Below are positions 1 through 12,838 of a DNA stretch of 64,000 nt, piece after piece. Each line of letters begins with the position of its first letter. Position 1 is the first letter of the stretch. The stretch spans positions 124,467,001-124,531,000 of the forward strand of contig JAZBRS010000029.1 of the NCBI GenBank assembly GCA_037176725.1, in the 5' to 3' direction. Under the pieces are notes generated by a model. It was not told where the DNA came from and did not search any database. It saw nothing but the letters and a program-made list of their open reading frames with translations. The position numbers and the translations under genes are program-made. This stretch comes from Posidonia oceanica (taxonomy: Eukaryota > Streptophyta > Magnoliopsida > Alismatales > Posidoniaceae).

Positions 1-22
1 CAAGATAAAAAACATAACTTAC

Positions 23-1908
<1,886 letters not shown>

Positions 1909-2533
1909 CTATTAGAACCAGGTAAAAGTGAAACCGCACTATCTTGTCAATTAAAACTTGAAAGAGCAAGGCATCTGGTTTAAACAGTTTGTAAACATGG
2001 TAACAATCAGCATTATTACCAACTAGTGCTTGGATTTATCCTCAGTGGACCTCAGTATTGATAGTGAATAGAATCTCATTAAGATCATGAAAATACTCAT
2101 GCTGATAGTATGTTATTCCACCTTTGTGTTTTACTAATGCCTGTAGGTGATGTCCATGGGATTCAAAATCCTAACATCTCGTACAACCACAAACAAACTT
2201 TACCACTTGACAAAGTAGTTGTAGAATTAGATCAGTGAAAACCATCATTTTTTTAGTTATGAAATTGTGGATTTTATCAGTGTAAATGAATCTATACTCC
2301 TGGTAGGAGCTGATGCTAAAGACTCTTGAATTAATCTATAAGCTTCACTATGAATATACTCATACGAATCCACTGTCGCACAATGTTTTGTATATTTCCA
2401 AGACAAACTCAGTGTCATTGCCCAAGCGGATGTTTTGAATCTGTTGGGTTTGCAGAGGGATGTTAAAAAAAAAAGATTTTGAATTAGTTATTTGAATTAA
2501 TTTGTTGAGCTTGTTTTTCTAATTTGGTGTAAC

Positions 2534-2635
2534 TGTTTAGATTAGGGTAAAACTACCTAATATCTTTCTCATTGAGTATAAACAATGTATTTATACAAGT
2601 ACAATATTAGGTCTATCTACATTTAAATTCTAACA
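2534..2635 (-). repeat. Copia-1 3' LTR (102 bp)
   Basis: Begins TGTTTAGATTAGGG and ends TTCTAACA. The adjoining polypurine tract, read on the minus strand as TTGAGGGGGAG, is at 2636-2646. It contains 29 bp (between two GTA triplets) that are missing from the other LTR. Confidence 0.9.
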
Positions 2636-2741
2636 CTCCCCCTCAAGTTGGAGCATATACATCTAATAATCCCAACTTATTACATAAATTATTAAAAGAA
2701 GAAGATGCTAAAACTTTCATAAAAATATCTACAGTTTGATC

Positions 2742-3005
2742 TCAAGATCTGGTATAAGGAGTTGTGATAGCCTCGAAAACAACAAGATCTCGAACATAGT
2801 GGCAGTCAATCTCAATGTGCTTAGTTCGCTCATGAAAGATGTGGTTGCTTGTTATGTGGATTACGGCCTGATTGTTACAATGCATGTGTATAGGCTGATT
2901 AACTTGCACTCCTAATTCAGTTAATAAGTTCTTAAGCCACACAATTTCACTAGCAATCTGAGACATCGCTCGGTATTTTGTTTCAGCACTTGACTTGGAA
3001 ACCAC
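2742..3005 (-). pseudogene. Copia-1 RNase H fragment
   Basis: Degrades the RNA strand of the RNA-DNA hybrid during reverse transcription. The frame shows SKSSAETKYRAMSQ, the EIVWLKNLL helix and NNQAVIHI, then RTKHIEIDCHYVRD, all hallmarks of Copia RNase H. The stretch between it and the RT (3006-3379) is recognisable pol but shifted and stopped. Confidence 0.85.
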
Positions 3006-3379
3006 ATTTTGTTTTTTACTCCTCTAAGTCACTAGATTACCTCCAACAAAGGTGTAATAACCAGAAGTAGATCTCCTCCACCATAACCTCAATCTGAGTA
3101 GGCTTCAATAAGTAAATGACTATATCTGAAATAGATCAAACATTTGCATGGGCTTCCTTTAATGTAGGATAAAACCCTCATTACTCCATTCCAATGTACC
3201 TGTCTAGGTTCCTACATAAACTGACTTAGAAGTCCAACAGCATAAGTGATATCAGGTCGAGTGACAGTAAGATAAATAAGTTTTCCAATTAGCCTTCTAT
3301 ATTGTCCTACATCTTGATAGGCGTCAGATGTCGTGTCCCAAAAAAGTAGATTTTGTTCTATAAGAGTGGCCTCGGGTTT

Positions 3380-4110
3380 TCACCCTAACAAGCCTGCTTC
3401 CTCCAATATATCAAGAGCATACTTTTTCTGTAAGAGTAACAATTTCTCTCTTCTATAAGCAAATTCTATACCAAGAAAATATATAGGCTTACCCATATCC
3501 TTGATTGAGAAGTGTTGTGCAAGGAATGTCTTAATTTTGAGAATACCAATTGTATCATCTCCTGTCAACAAGATATCATCAACATAAACGGCTAAAATAA
3601 CATAACCAGCAGAACTTTTGTGAACAAAGACTGACGGATCTACTGCATATCTCTTGAAATTATGTTGTAGCATCAGTGAACTGAATTTATCAAACCAAAC
3701 TCTAGGACTCTGTTTAAGTCCATAAATAGCCTTTTTAAGCACACATACTGTATTCTCCCCCTGAGCAACAAATCCTGGAGGTTGCTCTATGAAAACTGTC
3801 TCGGTTAAGTCACCATACAGAAAAACGTTACGAACATCTAGTTGAGACAGGCTCCATGCTTTATTAACTGCAACAAAAAATAAAACTAGAATGGAGTTAA
3901 GACGAGCAACTGGTGAAAAAGTTTCTGCATAATCCACGTCATATGTCTGAGTGAATCCATGAGCAACTAGGCGAACCTTGTCGCGAGCAACTGATCCATT
4001 GGGGTTCCGTTTAATAGTAAATACCCAACGGCAACCAACAACAGGAGGATGCTCTGGTTGAGGTACAAGTTCCCACGTATCTCTGCTAACTAATGCCTGT
4101 ATTTTCTCAT
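3380..4110 (-). pseudogene. Copia-1 reverse transcriptase
   Basis: Open over the whole RT domain. It has the entry motif TWELVPQP, the GCRWVFTIKRN block, QLDVRNVFLYG (normally DVKNAFLHG), KKAIYGLKQSPRVWF and the catalytic YVDDILLTG near 3565-3590. The upstream part of the same frame (to 4939) is the integrase-RT linker and C-terminal integrase in a shifted frame. Catalytic aspartates are present, but the element around it is broken. Confidence 0.88.
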
Positions 4111-4599
4111 CCATGACAGGCTTCCATTGTGGAAGGGTAAAAGCCTCATGAAAATTCTTAGGAATTGATTCTAATAGTAAGGAAATGGCAAAGTAGTGGT
4201 AGGTAGGACCAAGAGAATGATAGGAAACATAATTGGAAATAGGATGAATAGTGGAGGATCGAGTACCTTTGCGATGGACAATCGAAATGTCCATATCCGA
4301 AGGTGGAGGAGTCGCAGGACGAGAGGAAGGCGACTCCAAAGTAGATGGAGGAGCCATGTGCTGTCGCCGACGATAAACCTGCAAAGGACGTTCAGGGGGA
4401 ACCTCGGATGTACCAGGAGAGATACAAAGAGGATACGGAAGGGGATTGTGGGAAGAAGACGCAATAGACCTATCAAAATAAGGAATATCCTCAAGAAAAC
4501 GGATGTTGGCAGACATAAAGTGATGACGACTGAGAGGATGGAAGCAACGGTATCCCTTTTGAGTACGCGAGTAGCCAAGAAACACGTATTTAAGGGAGC

Positions 4600-5455
4600 A
4601 AGGTGCAAGTTTGTCTAAACCAAGAGAGAGATTTTTGACAAAGACAGTACACCCAAAAACACGGGGAGGGAGAGTAAAGAGCTCTTTGTCGGGATACAAC
4701 CCACGAAAAGGAATCTCCCCCAACAAGAGAAGAAGATGGCAAACGGTTGATAAGATAAGCAGCGGTAAGAATAGCATCAGACCACAAAGATTGTGGAATG
4801 TGCATCTCAAACATAAGAGAGCGAGCAACATCAAGAAAGTGGCGATGTTTGCGCTCAGCAATCCCATTCTACTGAGAAGTATGGGGGCAAGTAGTCTAAT
4901 AAAGAATCTCACAATCTGTACAAAAAGATTGAACATCATTTTGTAAAAATTCTAAAGCATTATCCGTACGAAAAATTTTAGGAGTAACAGCAAACTGATT
5001 CTGAATTTCATTAAAGAAGGTACGGATAACATGAGAAACATTCTTTCGATCTTTTAACAAATACATCCATGACACTCTGAAAAAATCATCCACAAAGACA
5101 ATGTAATAACGATAACCAGAAACAGACGGCTGGTGGGACGGACCCCAAATATCACAAGTAGCAACTTCCAACAGACTAGAAGACGAAGACAACTCACGAC
5201 TCTTGTAGGTAGCACGAAAGTGCTTCCCCAAAATACAAGACTGACACGTAACTGACGACACGGGAATCCAAGGAAGAGCAGCTCGAAGCTTACAGAGCGA
5301 CGGATGCCCAAGATGACGATGCCACAAAAGAGAGGAATCACCCGAAGTCGCAAGGGAGGCGAGCCCCTGAGGGATATCGTCCTTGGCTAGCACATAAACA
5401 CCATTGCCGCAGTTATGGCCCAAACCAGTCCTCCTCCCCGTCTGCAAGTCCTAAA
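4600..5455 (-). pseudogene. Copia-1 integrase with GAG-pre-integrase zinc domain
   Basis: HHCC zinc domain LLWHRHLGHPSL...CQSCILGK at about 5225-5345, then the DDE core: first Asp in ATCDIWGPS, second in FRTDNALEF, third residue Glu in GIAERKHR near 4850. Frame is lost by stops around 4890-4900 (two in-frame stops, one in a Gln position of the conserved HTSQQNG block). A TAG at 5452-5454 replaces a Gln codon at the domain start. Confidence 0.85.
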
Positions 5456-5609
5456 AGGTACAGTGAAAAGGGAAAAAGGTGACCGAGCAGTAGAATTGTT
5501 TAGTAATGGTACTGATGGATAGAATATTAACAGGAAAATATATAGATTAATAGGAAAATCAGGTATATATAAAACTTTATCAAGGGTAAATTGAGAGGTG
5601 GGTGTAATA

Positions 5610-5810
5610 CTACCTTCGCCTTAAACAGTACAACCCCGACTGTCTACCAGACACGTGTTGGGATGCACTAGAATCAATAATCCAAGAATTTTCTGAGGTT
5701 AAAGTGGAAGAAACTATACCAGAGAAGTAGGCATGAGCAGTATTGGCAGAGGGATTCTGGTTGGCCTTCAGAAGGAGATATTCATCAAAATCACTTTGAG
5801 AAATCGTCAC
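5610..5810 (-). pseudogene. Copia-1 aspartic protease region
   Basis: Short open stretch ending with WIIDSSASQHVSG, the Copia protease active-site block in which the usual Asp-Ser-Gly is Asp-Ser-Ser. From 5609 down to 5456 the frame is full of stops and AT-rich. Role would be cleavage of the polyprotein; inactive here. Confidence 0.75.
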
Positions 5811-5914
5811 TGATTTCTGAATAGGAATGGTCTCAACAGTCGGAAGATCAGTGGCATGTGCAGCAAAGGGAACAGATGGAGCCGGGCGACCAGGGCGACC
5901 AAACTTCGCCTAAC

Positions 5915-6684
5915 ACTTCTCTGAAAGATGTCCACGGCGGCTACAGTGTTCACAAGGCCTGCAAAATCGGCCTTCAAAGCGTCCTCGACCCCGTGACGCA
6001 TGTCCGCCTCGCCCACCAGGGTTGCCTGTAGCAGAGAGGAGAGCGGAAGCATCAGGCAGGGCAGCCGAAGCAGTCGGCCGTCCGGTGGTGACTCGAAGAG
6101 TACGATTGAGGGTCGTTTGCATAGAAGGAACGGCGTCGCCTCCCAATATTTGCCCTCGGATCTGGGCGGCAACCTCCGGATGCAAGCCTGCGAGGAAGAC
6201 CGCAACACCCAGTTCCTCGCGATGTCGACGTTGCATCGCCAAATCCCCACCGAGCGGTTGGTAAATGTCAAGTTCATCCATCAACGACCGAAGATGGCCG
6301 TAAAAATCCAGAATGGTGCGGTCGCCCTGTGGATCGGTGAACATCTGTTCGTAAATTTCACACACCCGAGAGACGTTGTTCTCATTGCCATACGTCGCTC
6401 GAAGAGTCTCCCACATCTGCTTGGCAAGATGCACGCGTGAGATGATTCGAGCAATCTTCTCGTCGACATTGGCAATAATCCAGCCAACAACAGCACAGTC
6501 GGCTGCATACCACGTAGAGTATTCCGTCGCCTTCAGATCGTGGATCGTCTCAGAGATGAGTTGACTTCCTGTAGACTGCGAGAAAGCTCTCGAAAGCAGT
6601 CGCCCACAGGTGGTAGCTCGACGGCGTGAGCTTGATGTCGGTAGCGGTGAACTTGGATGTCCACTCATCCTTCGTCGGCTCCAT
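5915..6684 (-). pseudogene. Copia-1 gag with zinc knuckle
   Basis: Starts at ATG 6684 (MEPTKDEWTSKF), runs about 40 codons, then shifts frame near 6555-6575 into the frame reading DLKATEYSTWYAADCAVVGWI. The core UBN2-type gag follows, then a Gly/Arg-rich stretch and a CCHC knuckle CEHCSRRGHLSEKC, then a TAG where the family has Trp. Nucleocapsid protein of the element. Confidence 0.85.
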
Positions 6685-6762
6685 GGAAGGCACCGGCGAG
6701 AAATCAACAGGAACAAAGGTGGAAGACGAAGTAGAAAGATGGCGGATAGACTTCTAATACCA

Positions 6763-6835
6763 TGTTTAGATTAGGGTATAAACAATGTATTTATACAAGT
6801 ACAATATTGAACCTATCTACATTTACATTCTAACA
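6763..6835 (-). repeat. Copia-1 5' LTR (73 bp, internally deleted) and primer binding site
   Basis: Same ends as the 102-bp LTR but lacking 29 bp; the deletion is bounded by a GTA direct repeat. Immediately adjoining it at 6751-6762 is TGGTATTAGAAG on the minus strand, a decayed initiator-Met tRNA primer binding site (family form TGGTATCAGAGC). Confidence 0.88.
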
Positions 6836-6967
6836 GTAACAGTTGTAAATGCACATATATCACCATATAAGCAAGAAATTTCCTTTGGCATCATGTGGTA
6901 CGATGGGTAATTTTCCAACCGCATGGTAAAAAACAATTACGATTAGAAAACATGTTTGCGACAACGG

Positions 6968-8765
6968 CAAATAAGGGTTCAATACAGATACGGATACAAA
7001 TATTAGACCGAATACCTATTCGCATTTGAATTTTTCCTAACATGGATGTTTATTTTATATAACTGAATATTGGTACGAATAAGGATAATGGTTCATAGAT
7101 TTTTTCAAATATGAATATGAATTTTGATGTTACTATTATTTCCAAAATATGAATACAGATATCTAGATTTTTGGATTTTTATTATTCTATAAAAAGATGT
7201 GTTACAGTGATTTGAACATATAATCTTTCTCCTCAAACAAAGGCCTTAACCACTATAACAATGACATGTACATGTTAAAAAAATACATCTAAAATATTTT
7301 TATATTATTGTCTAAAATAGTTATAATTAAAACAAATAATAATTATTTAAAATATTATATGAATTTATTTATAAATTAAAAAAACCATAATTTATTTTAT
7401 GTTTATTTCGTCATGTATTCACTTGAGATTTGATTATTATTGTATCCGTATTTAGTCTTGAATATGAAAATCAATTGTCATATTGGGAACGTATCTGAAT
7501 TGCATATGAATATGGATAAGCACATATCCACTCCATATTGACTCTATTTGCATTCTATTTGTGGTCATTGTAAATTTATTATTTATAAGAAATGATTATG
7601 TTTATATTTGGAAATCTTTTTTATCTATGCTTCATTCTTTATAGGATTACAGTTCTTTGCCTATTCTCAGTTTAACTACAAAAATATGCTCTTGGCATGC
7701 CAATATTGGGTCCCATTAAGGCACCAAGTTTTTTATTTTATTTTTTTGAAGAACTCGGCAATGAAGATACCGAGTGCTTTATTAGAACTCGGCACCTAAA
7801 GTACCAAGTCCATTGCTAGGACTCCGTGCAATTTGTGCCAAGTTAAAAAAAAAACACATAAGATTGATGTTAAGCTTGTGCAAATCACAAGTAATAGCAT
7901 AAGTACAAAAGGTTTCATTTTTCTTGTTTGATAAAAGGCACCCGTTCACACAAAAAAATCATTACATGTTTTATACGACAGGCCCATCTTCAATCCATGT
8001 ATGGAAGTGATCAGTTTGCATTTATTTTGATATTCTAAATAAATCTATGTAAGTTTCCAACACATCAATATGCAAGAAAGAAGAAGGTAAAAGAGAAACT
8101 AACCTTGAGTTCTTGGTTGAAATTGGGCGTTCCAAACTCAAGACCATGGAAGCTTGAAAACACGCGGAATAAACCAAAAAATATTTGAAGATAGTGTGGG
8201 GTAGTTTCACAAGGGATGTGGGGGACGATATGTGAAAGTTGTGGGGGACCAGAGAGAAAAAGGGTCAAGGGAGAAGGAGGACAACAGTAGTAGGGCAAAT
8301 GCCTAGTCCGTCGATTTTGAAGATAACTTGGTAGTACCACTACCGAGTTCATTCGAAATATAAGATATGACTTCATAGGGCCCACAACAACCAGGTCTGT
8401 CAGAGGCATACTTTTGTAATTAAAATGAGAATAGGTATAGATCTGTAATTTTATAATGAATATCTTTTATCAAGTTGACATTCATCTTGGGGATCTATAA
8501 TTTATGAATTATTATACTAATATTTCATCAAGTCTATAATTGTATTAGACTCTATTAATATTCATTTTTTTACATATCCAAATTTTATTTTTCCAGTATT
8601 GAATATTTGAAAAATATCCAAGAGATATTTGTACTAGATTTTTCCAAACATGTTTTCAATTTTCATATCCAACACATGCCTATATCCATATTCAAAAATT
8701 TTAAACAAACAGGAATATGATAAAAGATACATCCAATCCGTATTCACTCAGTTTGCACCCTTGAC
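6968..8765. repeat. Possible nonautonomous inverted-repeat element in CDPK intron 1
   Basis: The left edge near 6968 reads AAGGGTTCAATACAGATACG and the right edge near 8765, reverse-complemented, reads AAGGGTGCAAACTGAGTGAA followed by TACGGATTGG. The two ends are imperfect inverted repeats, and both flanks contain GACAAC. Between them lie many degenerate GAATATGGATA-like words. No coding capacity. The ends are loose, so this is only a candidate. Confidence 0.3.
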
Positions 8766-9323
8766 AACAGATCATGGCTAATCTAGCTGTGTGACTATAA
8801 GCTGCATTCCCAACTTGGCTAAATTTTGGTCGTGCAGCTAGCATCATCATGTTTTTGAAATTCTAATTTTACCCCCAATTGAATAGTCAAATTACAATAA
8901 TTAAAATTCAAATATGCGACACATATATGATTGTATCCTTCATGTTTTTTAGTTAACATATCGACACAACTTTGATTAATCAAATTACCATAAGTAATAT
9001 TTAAATGTAAAGATTTGGCACACATACATTGGTAAAATGAGCTCCATGTGTCTAGGTTTTTTATGAGTAATGAAGTTTACATTCTAGTTTCAATTGTTCG
9101 TAGTGCTACATTCTAAAATTATGAGCATTGTCACAATATATAAAATTTCACTCTTCAATGAGAACTGATGTTAAATTTTCTTTTATCAACTAATAACATT
9201 TGAAATGTACACATAAACCTGTTTAAGTACTTGATGTTAGTAACTGGTTCAGCACTTACGCAAGCTGATGTTAGTAACATCAAGAAAACAAAATCCTCAA
9301 TCAATTGGGCAAAGTGAATTTAC

Positions 9324-9957
9324 CGGGCTTGAAGAACACCGACAGGCCAAAATCCGTGGCTTTCAGCGGCGAATCCTCCGCGGCGCTCAGGAACAAGAAG
9401 TTCTCCGGCTTGAGATCCCTGTGCATGACCCCCATGGAATGGCAGATATGTACAATGGTCACAATCTGCCTGAACAGCATCGCCGCAGCCCGTTCCGAGT
9501 AACACCCCTTGGAAATAATCCTGTCGAACAGCTCCCCGCCCTCGCACAGCTCCATCACGAGGTTCACCGACACCCGGTCCTCGTACGCCCCCTTCAGCTC
9601 CACAATGTTCCGGTGCCCCGTGAGGTGGTGCATGATCTGGACCTCGCGGCGGACGTCCTCGACGTCCTCCTTGGTGGGGAGCTTCCGGAAGGGGATGGAC
9701 TTGCAGGCGAAGGTCTGCTTGGTTTCGCGGTGGGTGACGAGGTAGGTGACCCCAAACTGGCCCCGGCCGAGCTCGCGGCCGAAGGCGTAGATGGCGCGCA
9801 CGTCCTCCATCGGGCGGCCGAGGACCCGGCCCGTGCCGGTCGGTGCAGGGCGAGGCGGGGCTGGCGGTGGGCGTTGGGCTGGCTCTGAGGTGGGAGTGGG
9901 GGGTCGGTGCTCGTCGTCGTCGTACCGGGCGGGGAAGGTGCTCGTTCGGTTTCCCAT
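9324..9957 (-). CDS. CPK: Calcium-dependent protein kinase, exon 1 (N-terminus and kinase N-lobe)
   Basis: Calcium-dependent Ser/Thr kinase of the CDPK family, which phosphorylates targets when calcium binds its own EF-hands. I start at the ATG at 9957 because the protein then begins MGN, the usual CDPK N-myristoylation start; an upstream in-frame ATG at 10128 would destroy it. The exon encodes 211 residues plus one base. A proline-rich variable region (about 15-45) precedes the kinase: glycine loop GRGQFG at 64-69, ATP-binding Lys86 (ACK), HRDLKPEN at 179-186, DFG at 202-204. The exon ends after FFKP plus one base at a GTAAAT donor, and exon 2 at 1889 resumes in phase. GC content is very high, as in monocot first exons. 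Family assignment is secure; the exact paralogue is not. Confidence 0.93.
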
Positions 9958-11565
9958 CGCGGCGGTGCCGTCGGTGTTGCGCGCGTGTGTGTGTGCGACG
10001 GTGGGGTTCGTACTGCAGTGTGATATGGGTTTTTTTTGGGGATTGAGAAAGTCTTCTTGATTACTACCCGTACCCTTGCCACATAAGAATCCAACAATTA
10101 CAGAAATGTGTGTGTAAGTGTAACCCATGAGACGAGAGTGATCATTGCTCCACTTACTTACAATAACTTGGTAAGGTTGTAGCCTTTACCGTTGGCCTTC
10201 GTAAGGTGTAACCGATGGTACGCTTCTAGACGCATTTTAACTAGTGTAATAGATTGATCTTTGCCTTAAGAACGTGCTGAGTTGACAAGCCGGTTCGATT
10301 TGGACGGACCTTTCCAAGAGAGTAGGCTGTTTGGACTGGTCTAAAGAGAGAAGGAAAGGAAGTCGGAATGTACGGTTGAGTTCTTTCTCGTGTATTAGGT
10401 AGCATTCGGTAGAGATATTCTTACCTTGAATTTTCTATGAGAATTAATTTCTGAAATTTTATTTTTGAAAAAATAATTTCAGAAGATGAGATTTTATGAT
10501 AATAGAATCATGCTTGGTAACAAATACGATGACAGTAGCTTTGAAATAATTTTTACGTAGAAAAAACAGAAATGCTTTTAGGTTTTATAAAAGCCTTCTT
10601 TTTCCTCATAGCAAGGGTTTCTTTTCGAGTGGTCGATCTGCTCGAACTTCTCTTTCTTCAAAATGCTGATCTTCTGTGTCGAGCACCCCTCTCTTTTGCT
10701 GCTAAACTTCGCCGTTGGTGGAGATCTTCTCCATCACTGTACCTCGATCTTCATCGTCGCTACTGTGAGATCTTATTCGTCACCCTTGTGAGATCTTGAT
10801 CGTGATCCAAGTCTGTGAGAACGTCGTCGTCGCTGCTGTGAGATCTTCTCTGCTCTGTCATCACAAGATTGTCTCCGTCGTCGCGAGTCCTCCACTAGGG
10901 TAATGTCGTCCGTCGGGTCATCCTCTATGGTAATAGTCTGACCTCACCCCTCTTCCCTTTGGTAGCTAGGGTTTGTGATTCCTCTAAGTTAGATTTATGC
11001 ATTGAAATTTATGCCACCCCTCTTCCCTTTCATCGGGTCGTCCTCCAAGCTAGATTTATGCATTCAAATTTATGACAAACTAACCAGATTTATGCATTCA
11101 AAAAATGGCAAGCTGTTTATCAATGGTATTTTATACTAGTGAACTTTAACTACGGTGAATTAGGTATTTTTTATGGTATTTTTTATGGTATTTTATACTG
11201 TTATGGCACAATTTCTTCATGATAGTAGAGATGATAAAAAGAAACCAGATAGTGAGCATGATATACAAGAAAATAAAAGAAAATCAATTATATGATTATT
11301 ACCTAATATACAGCCATTGCATGTACTAAAGAATTGGTTTGGTACAAACTAATATAATTGTGTGAATGAAGATATCAATATGCAAACAATATTATTAGTT
11401 GGATTGTGTACTTGACCACTTGCTAAATTAATTGTTTCATATAATGAAGTCTTTTTTGTTTTAAAAAGGTAGATTGTAATTATGTAAGATGAAATAAGTG
11501 ACTTTAATTACATTTGTATTTGTATTTGTGGGAAGTTGGATGATTGTGGAATAATTGTCAAGGAG
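9958..11565. other. Intergenic region between the divergent CDPK and GRF genes
   Basis: 9958-10128 is a likely 5' leader of the kinase (GC-rich near the ATG, with a CA-rich tract). I could not place a convincing TATA box on either strand. 10620-10930 is a pyrimidine-rich, leader-like stretch with four GTGAGATCTT repeats and might be the 5' leader of the plus-strand gene. 10980-11100 has three copies of AGATTTATGCATTCAAA-like sequence. Confidence 0.5.
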
Positions 11566-11963
11566 ATGAAAGAAACACTCACAAGTAAATTCGAGAAGAA
11601 ATGTCATTGTGGGAATATCGTATGTTACCGTACATTAGATCTAAATAGTAATCCACCTTTCGGATACTTTGATTGTGTAAGTTTTCTTAATTGACTTGCT
11701 TTGTTTAGTTCATGTCTACTATTATACTTTAAAGTCACTGATGTGTATTTTTTATCCAATAGGCGACACAAACGTGTTACTTCCTAGAGTTTGATGACAA
11801 GGATGGCCAAATCAACATCAATAATGAACTTGAAGACGAATACTTATGCTACTGTGAGGCTAACTCCCTCCCTCATGAAGAGAATTTTACCAAGAAGGAT
11901 TATGAAGAGTTAATTGAGCACTTTGATTATGTGATTGTCTCTAAGTGTGACTATGCACTTTGA
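11566..11963 (+). CDS. Small GRF-type zinc-finger protein (two exons, 103 aa)
   Basis: Exons 11566-11676 and 11763-11963 joined by a GTAAGT donor and a CAATAG acceptor give an uninterrupted 103-residue protein ending at TGA 11963. The exon junction falls inside a finger of the form CHCGN...NPPFGYFDC then CYFLEFDD, matching the GRF pattern (CxCG, NP-x-x-x-F-x-x-C, C-x-F/W-x-D) known from plant proteins of unknown function and some DNA-repair enzymes, where it binds nucleic acid. The tail is acidic and ends in -CDYAL. Plant GRF fingers are also common in transposon-associated fragments, so this may be a remnant. The function is unknown; the clean splicing argues that it was recently intact. Confidence 0.5.
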
Positions 11964-12238
11964 TTACGTGATGTTTACCAGAATTCATTTTAAGAATGCT
12001 ATTTGTATTTGACAATGGCAGTTGTCCTAATTTCCAAATGTAATTGTAGTCTGCATGAAAATTTCGAGCTCTACTCAAAAATTTTAAGAATGCTTTCTTT
12101 TGAAATTTCTTTGCTACAATTCTTTCGTGCGTCTTTGGTTTGTTTTGTTCATGTTATTACAATTCTATGCTACAATTCTTTCCCAATACATATTACTTTC
12201 CCAATACATACTCTTTCTCAGGTACATGCATTTGATTT

Positions 12239-12283
12239 CTGAGTACGACCACGTCCAATGTCCTGATCAATGGATTGTGTAAG
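12239..12283 (+). pseudogene. PPR protein pseudogene, left part (5' of the CACTA insertion)
   Basis: The last codons before the CACTA read NVLINGLCK, the start of a plant PPR repeat, preceded by STTTS. The next codons, AAG GGA TTG at 30642, continue KGLVKDAIKQ in the same frame, so both pieces are one former exon. Upstream of about 12239 the frame has a stop and no PPR-like residues; a TTTCTCAG just before could be an acceptor or the homology simply ends. Confidence 0.75.
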
Positions 12284-12610
12284 CACTACTAGAAAAAGTC
12301 CTTGCAATGTCCTCGTTAATGGCTTTCGCGAGGATATTGCGAGGACAAAAAGTCCTTGCAAAATGCTTCATCGTTAAAAGGCATTTGTGAGTAACTATCC
12401 TAGCGAAGTCCTCACAAACTTTCTCGTGAGGACTTAGCGAGGAAAAAAAGTCATTGTAAGGTCCTTGCTATTAGTCACTCTTTCCTTGCAATGTAAACGC
12501 TATTTTCTCGTTAAAATTTTAAAAATTTTAAAAAAAAAATAAAAATTGCGAGAACTTTTGTGAGGAAGATTTCCTCGCAAAGTCCTTGCGAGATATAAAA
12601 AAAAACATTA
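12284..12610. repeat. CACTA left terminal and subterminal repeats
   Basis: After the CACTACTAGAAA terminus come at least ten short words on both strands of the type GCGAGGAC, GTCCTTGC, CCTCGC and GTGAGGAC, the usual layout of transposase-binding subterminal repeats in CACTA elements. 12611-12838 between here and Copia-2 is AT-rich and featureless. Confidence 0.85.
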
Positions 12611-12838
12611 AAAAAAAATAAAAATTCCTGTCACACACATATTTCATAACAGCAACACGCTTCCACATCGCCACAACAAGAGAAATTTAAAACAAAATTA
12701 GTACCAACACATATTAGGTACATATGAACTAGTAGAAAAGTTAGCAAACAAATAAAAAGCAAATATATATATAATCATCATTCAAAAAGAAATAAAACGA
12801 ACATGTCAAACCATGGTTCAGATTCATTTGCAAAAGGA

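Larger units (their letters stand above)
2534..6835 (-). mobile_element. Copia-1: short-LTR Ty1/Copia retrotransposon in the CDPK intron
   Basis: Minus-strand element with TG...CA LTRs, flanked by the 5-bp target duplication GTAAC (2529-2533 and 6836-6840). Domain order gag, protease, integrase, reverse transcriptase, RNase H marks it as Ty1/Copia. LTRs are only 102 and 73 bp, which fits the Ale/Retrofit type by general knowledge of the superfamily (inference). All coding parts carry stops or frameshifts, so it is dead. Its intron position and antisense-free orientation (same strand as the host gene) mean it would be transcribed with the kinase pre-mRNA. Confidence 0.93.

Noticed and set aside
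4196..4946. Plus-strand frames opposite Copia-1 pol
   Set aside because: Shadows of the minus-strand integrase-RT linker.
9268..10060. Plus-strand frames of 60-206 codons opposite kinase exon 1
   Set aside because: Antisense shadows of the GC-rich kinase exon.
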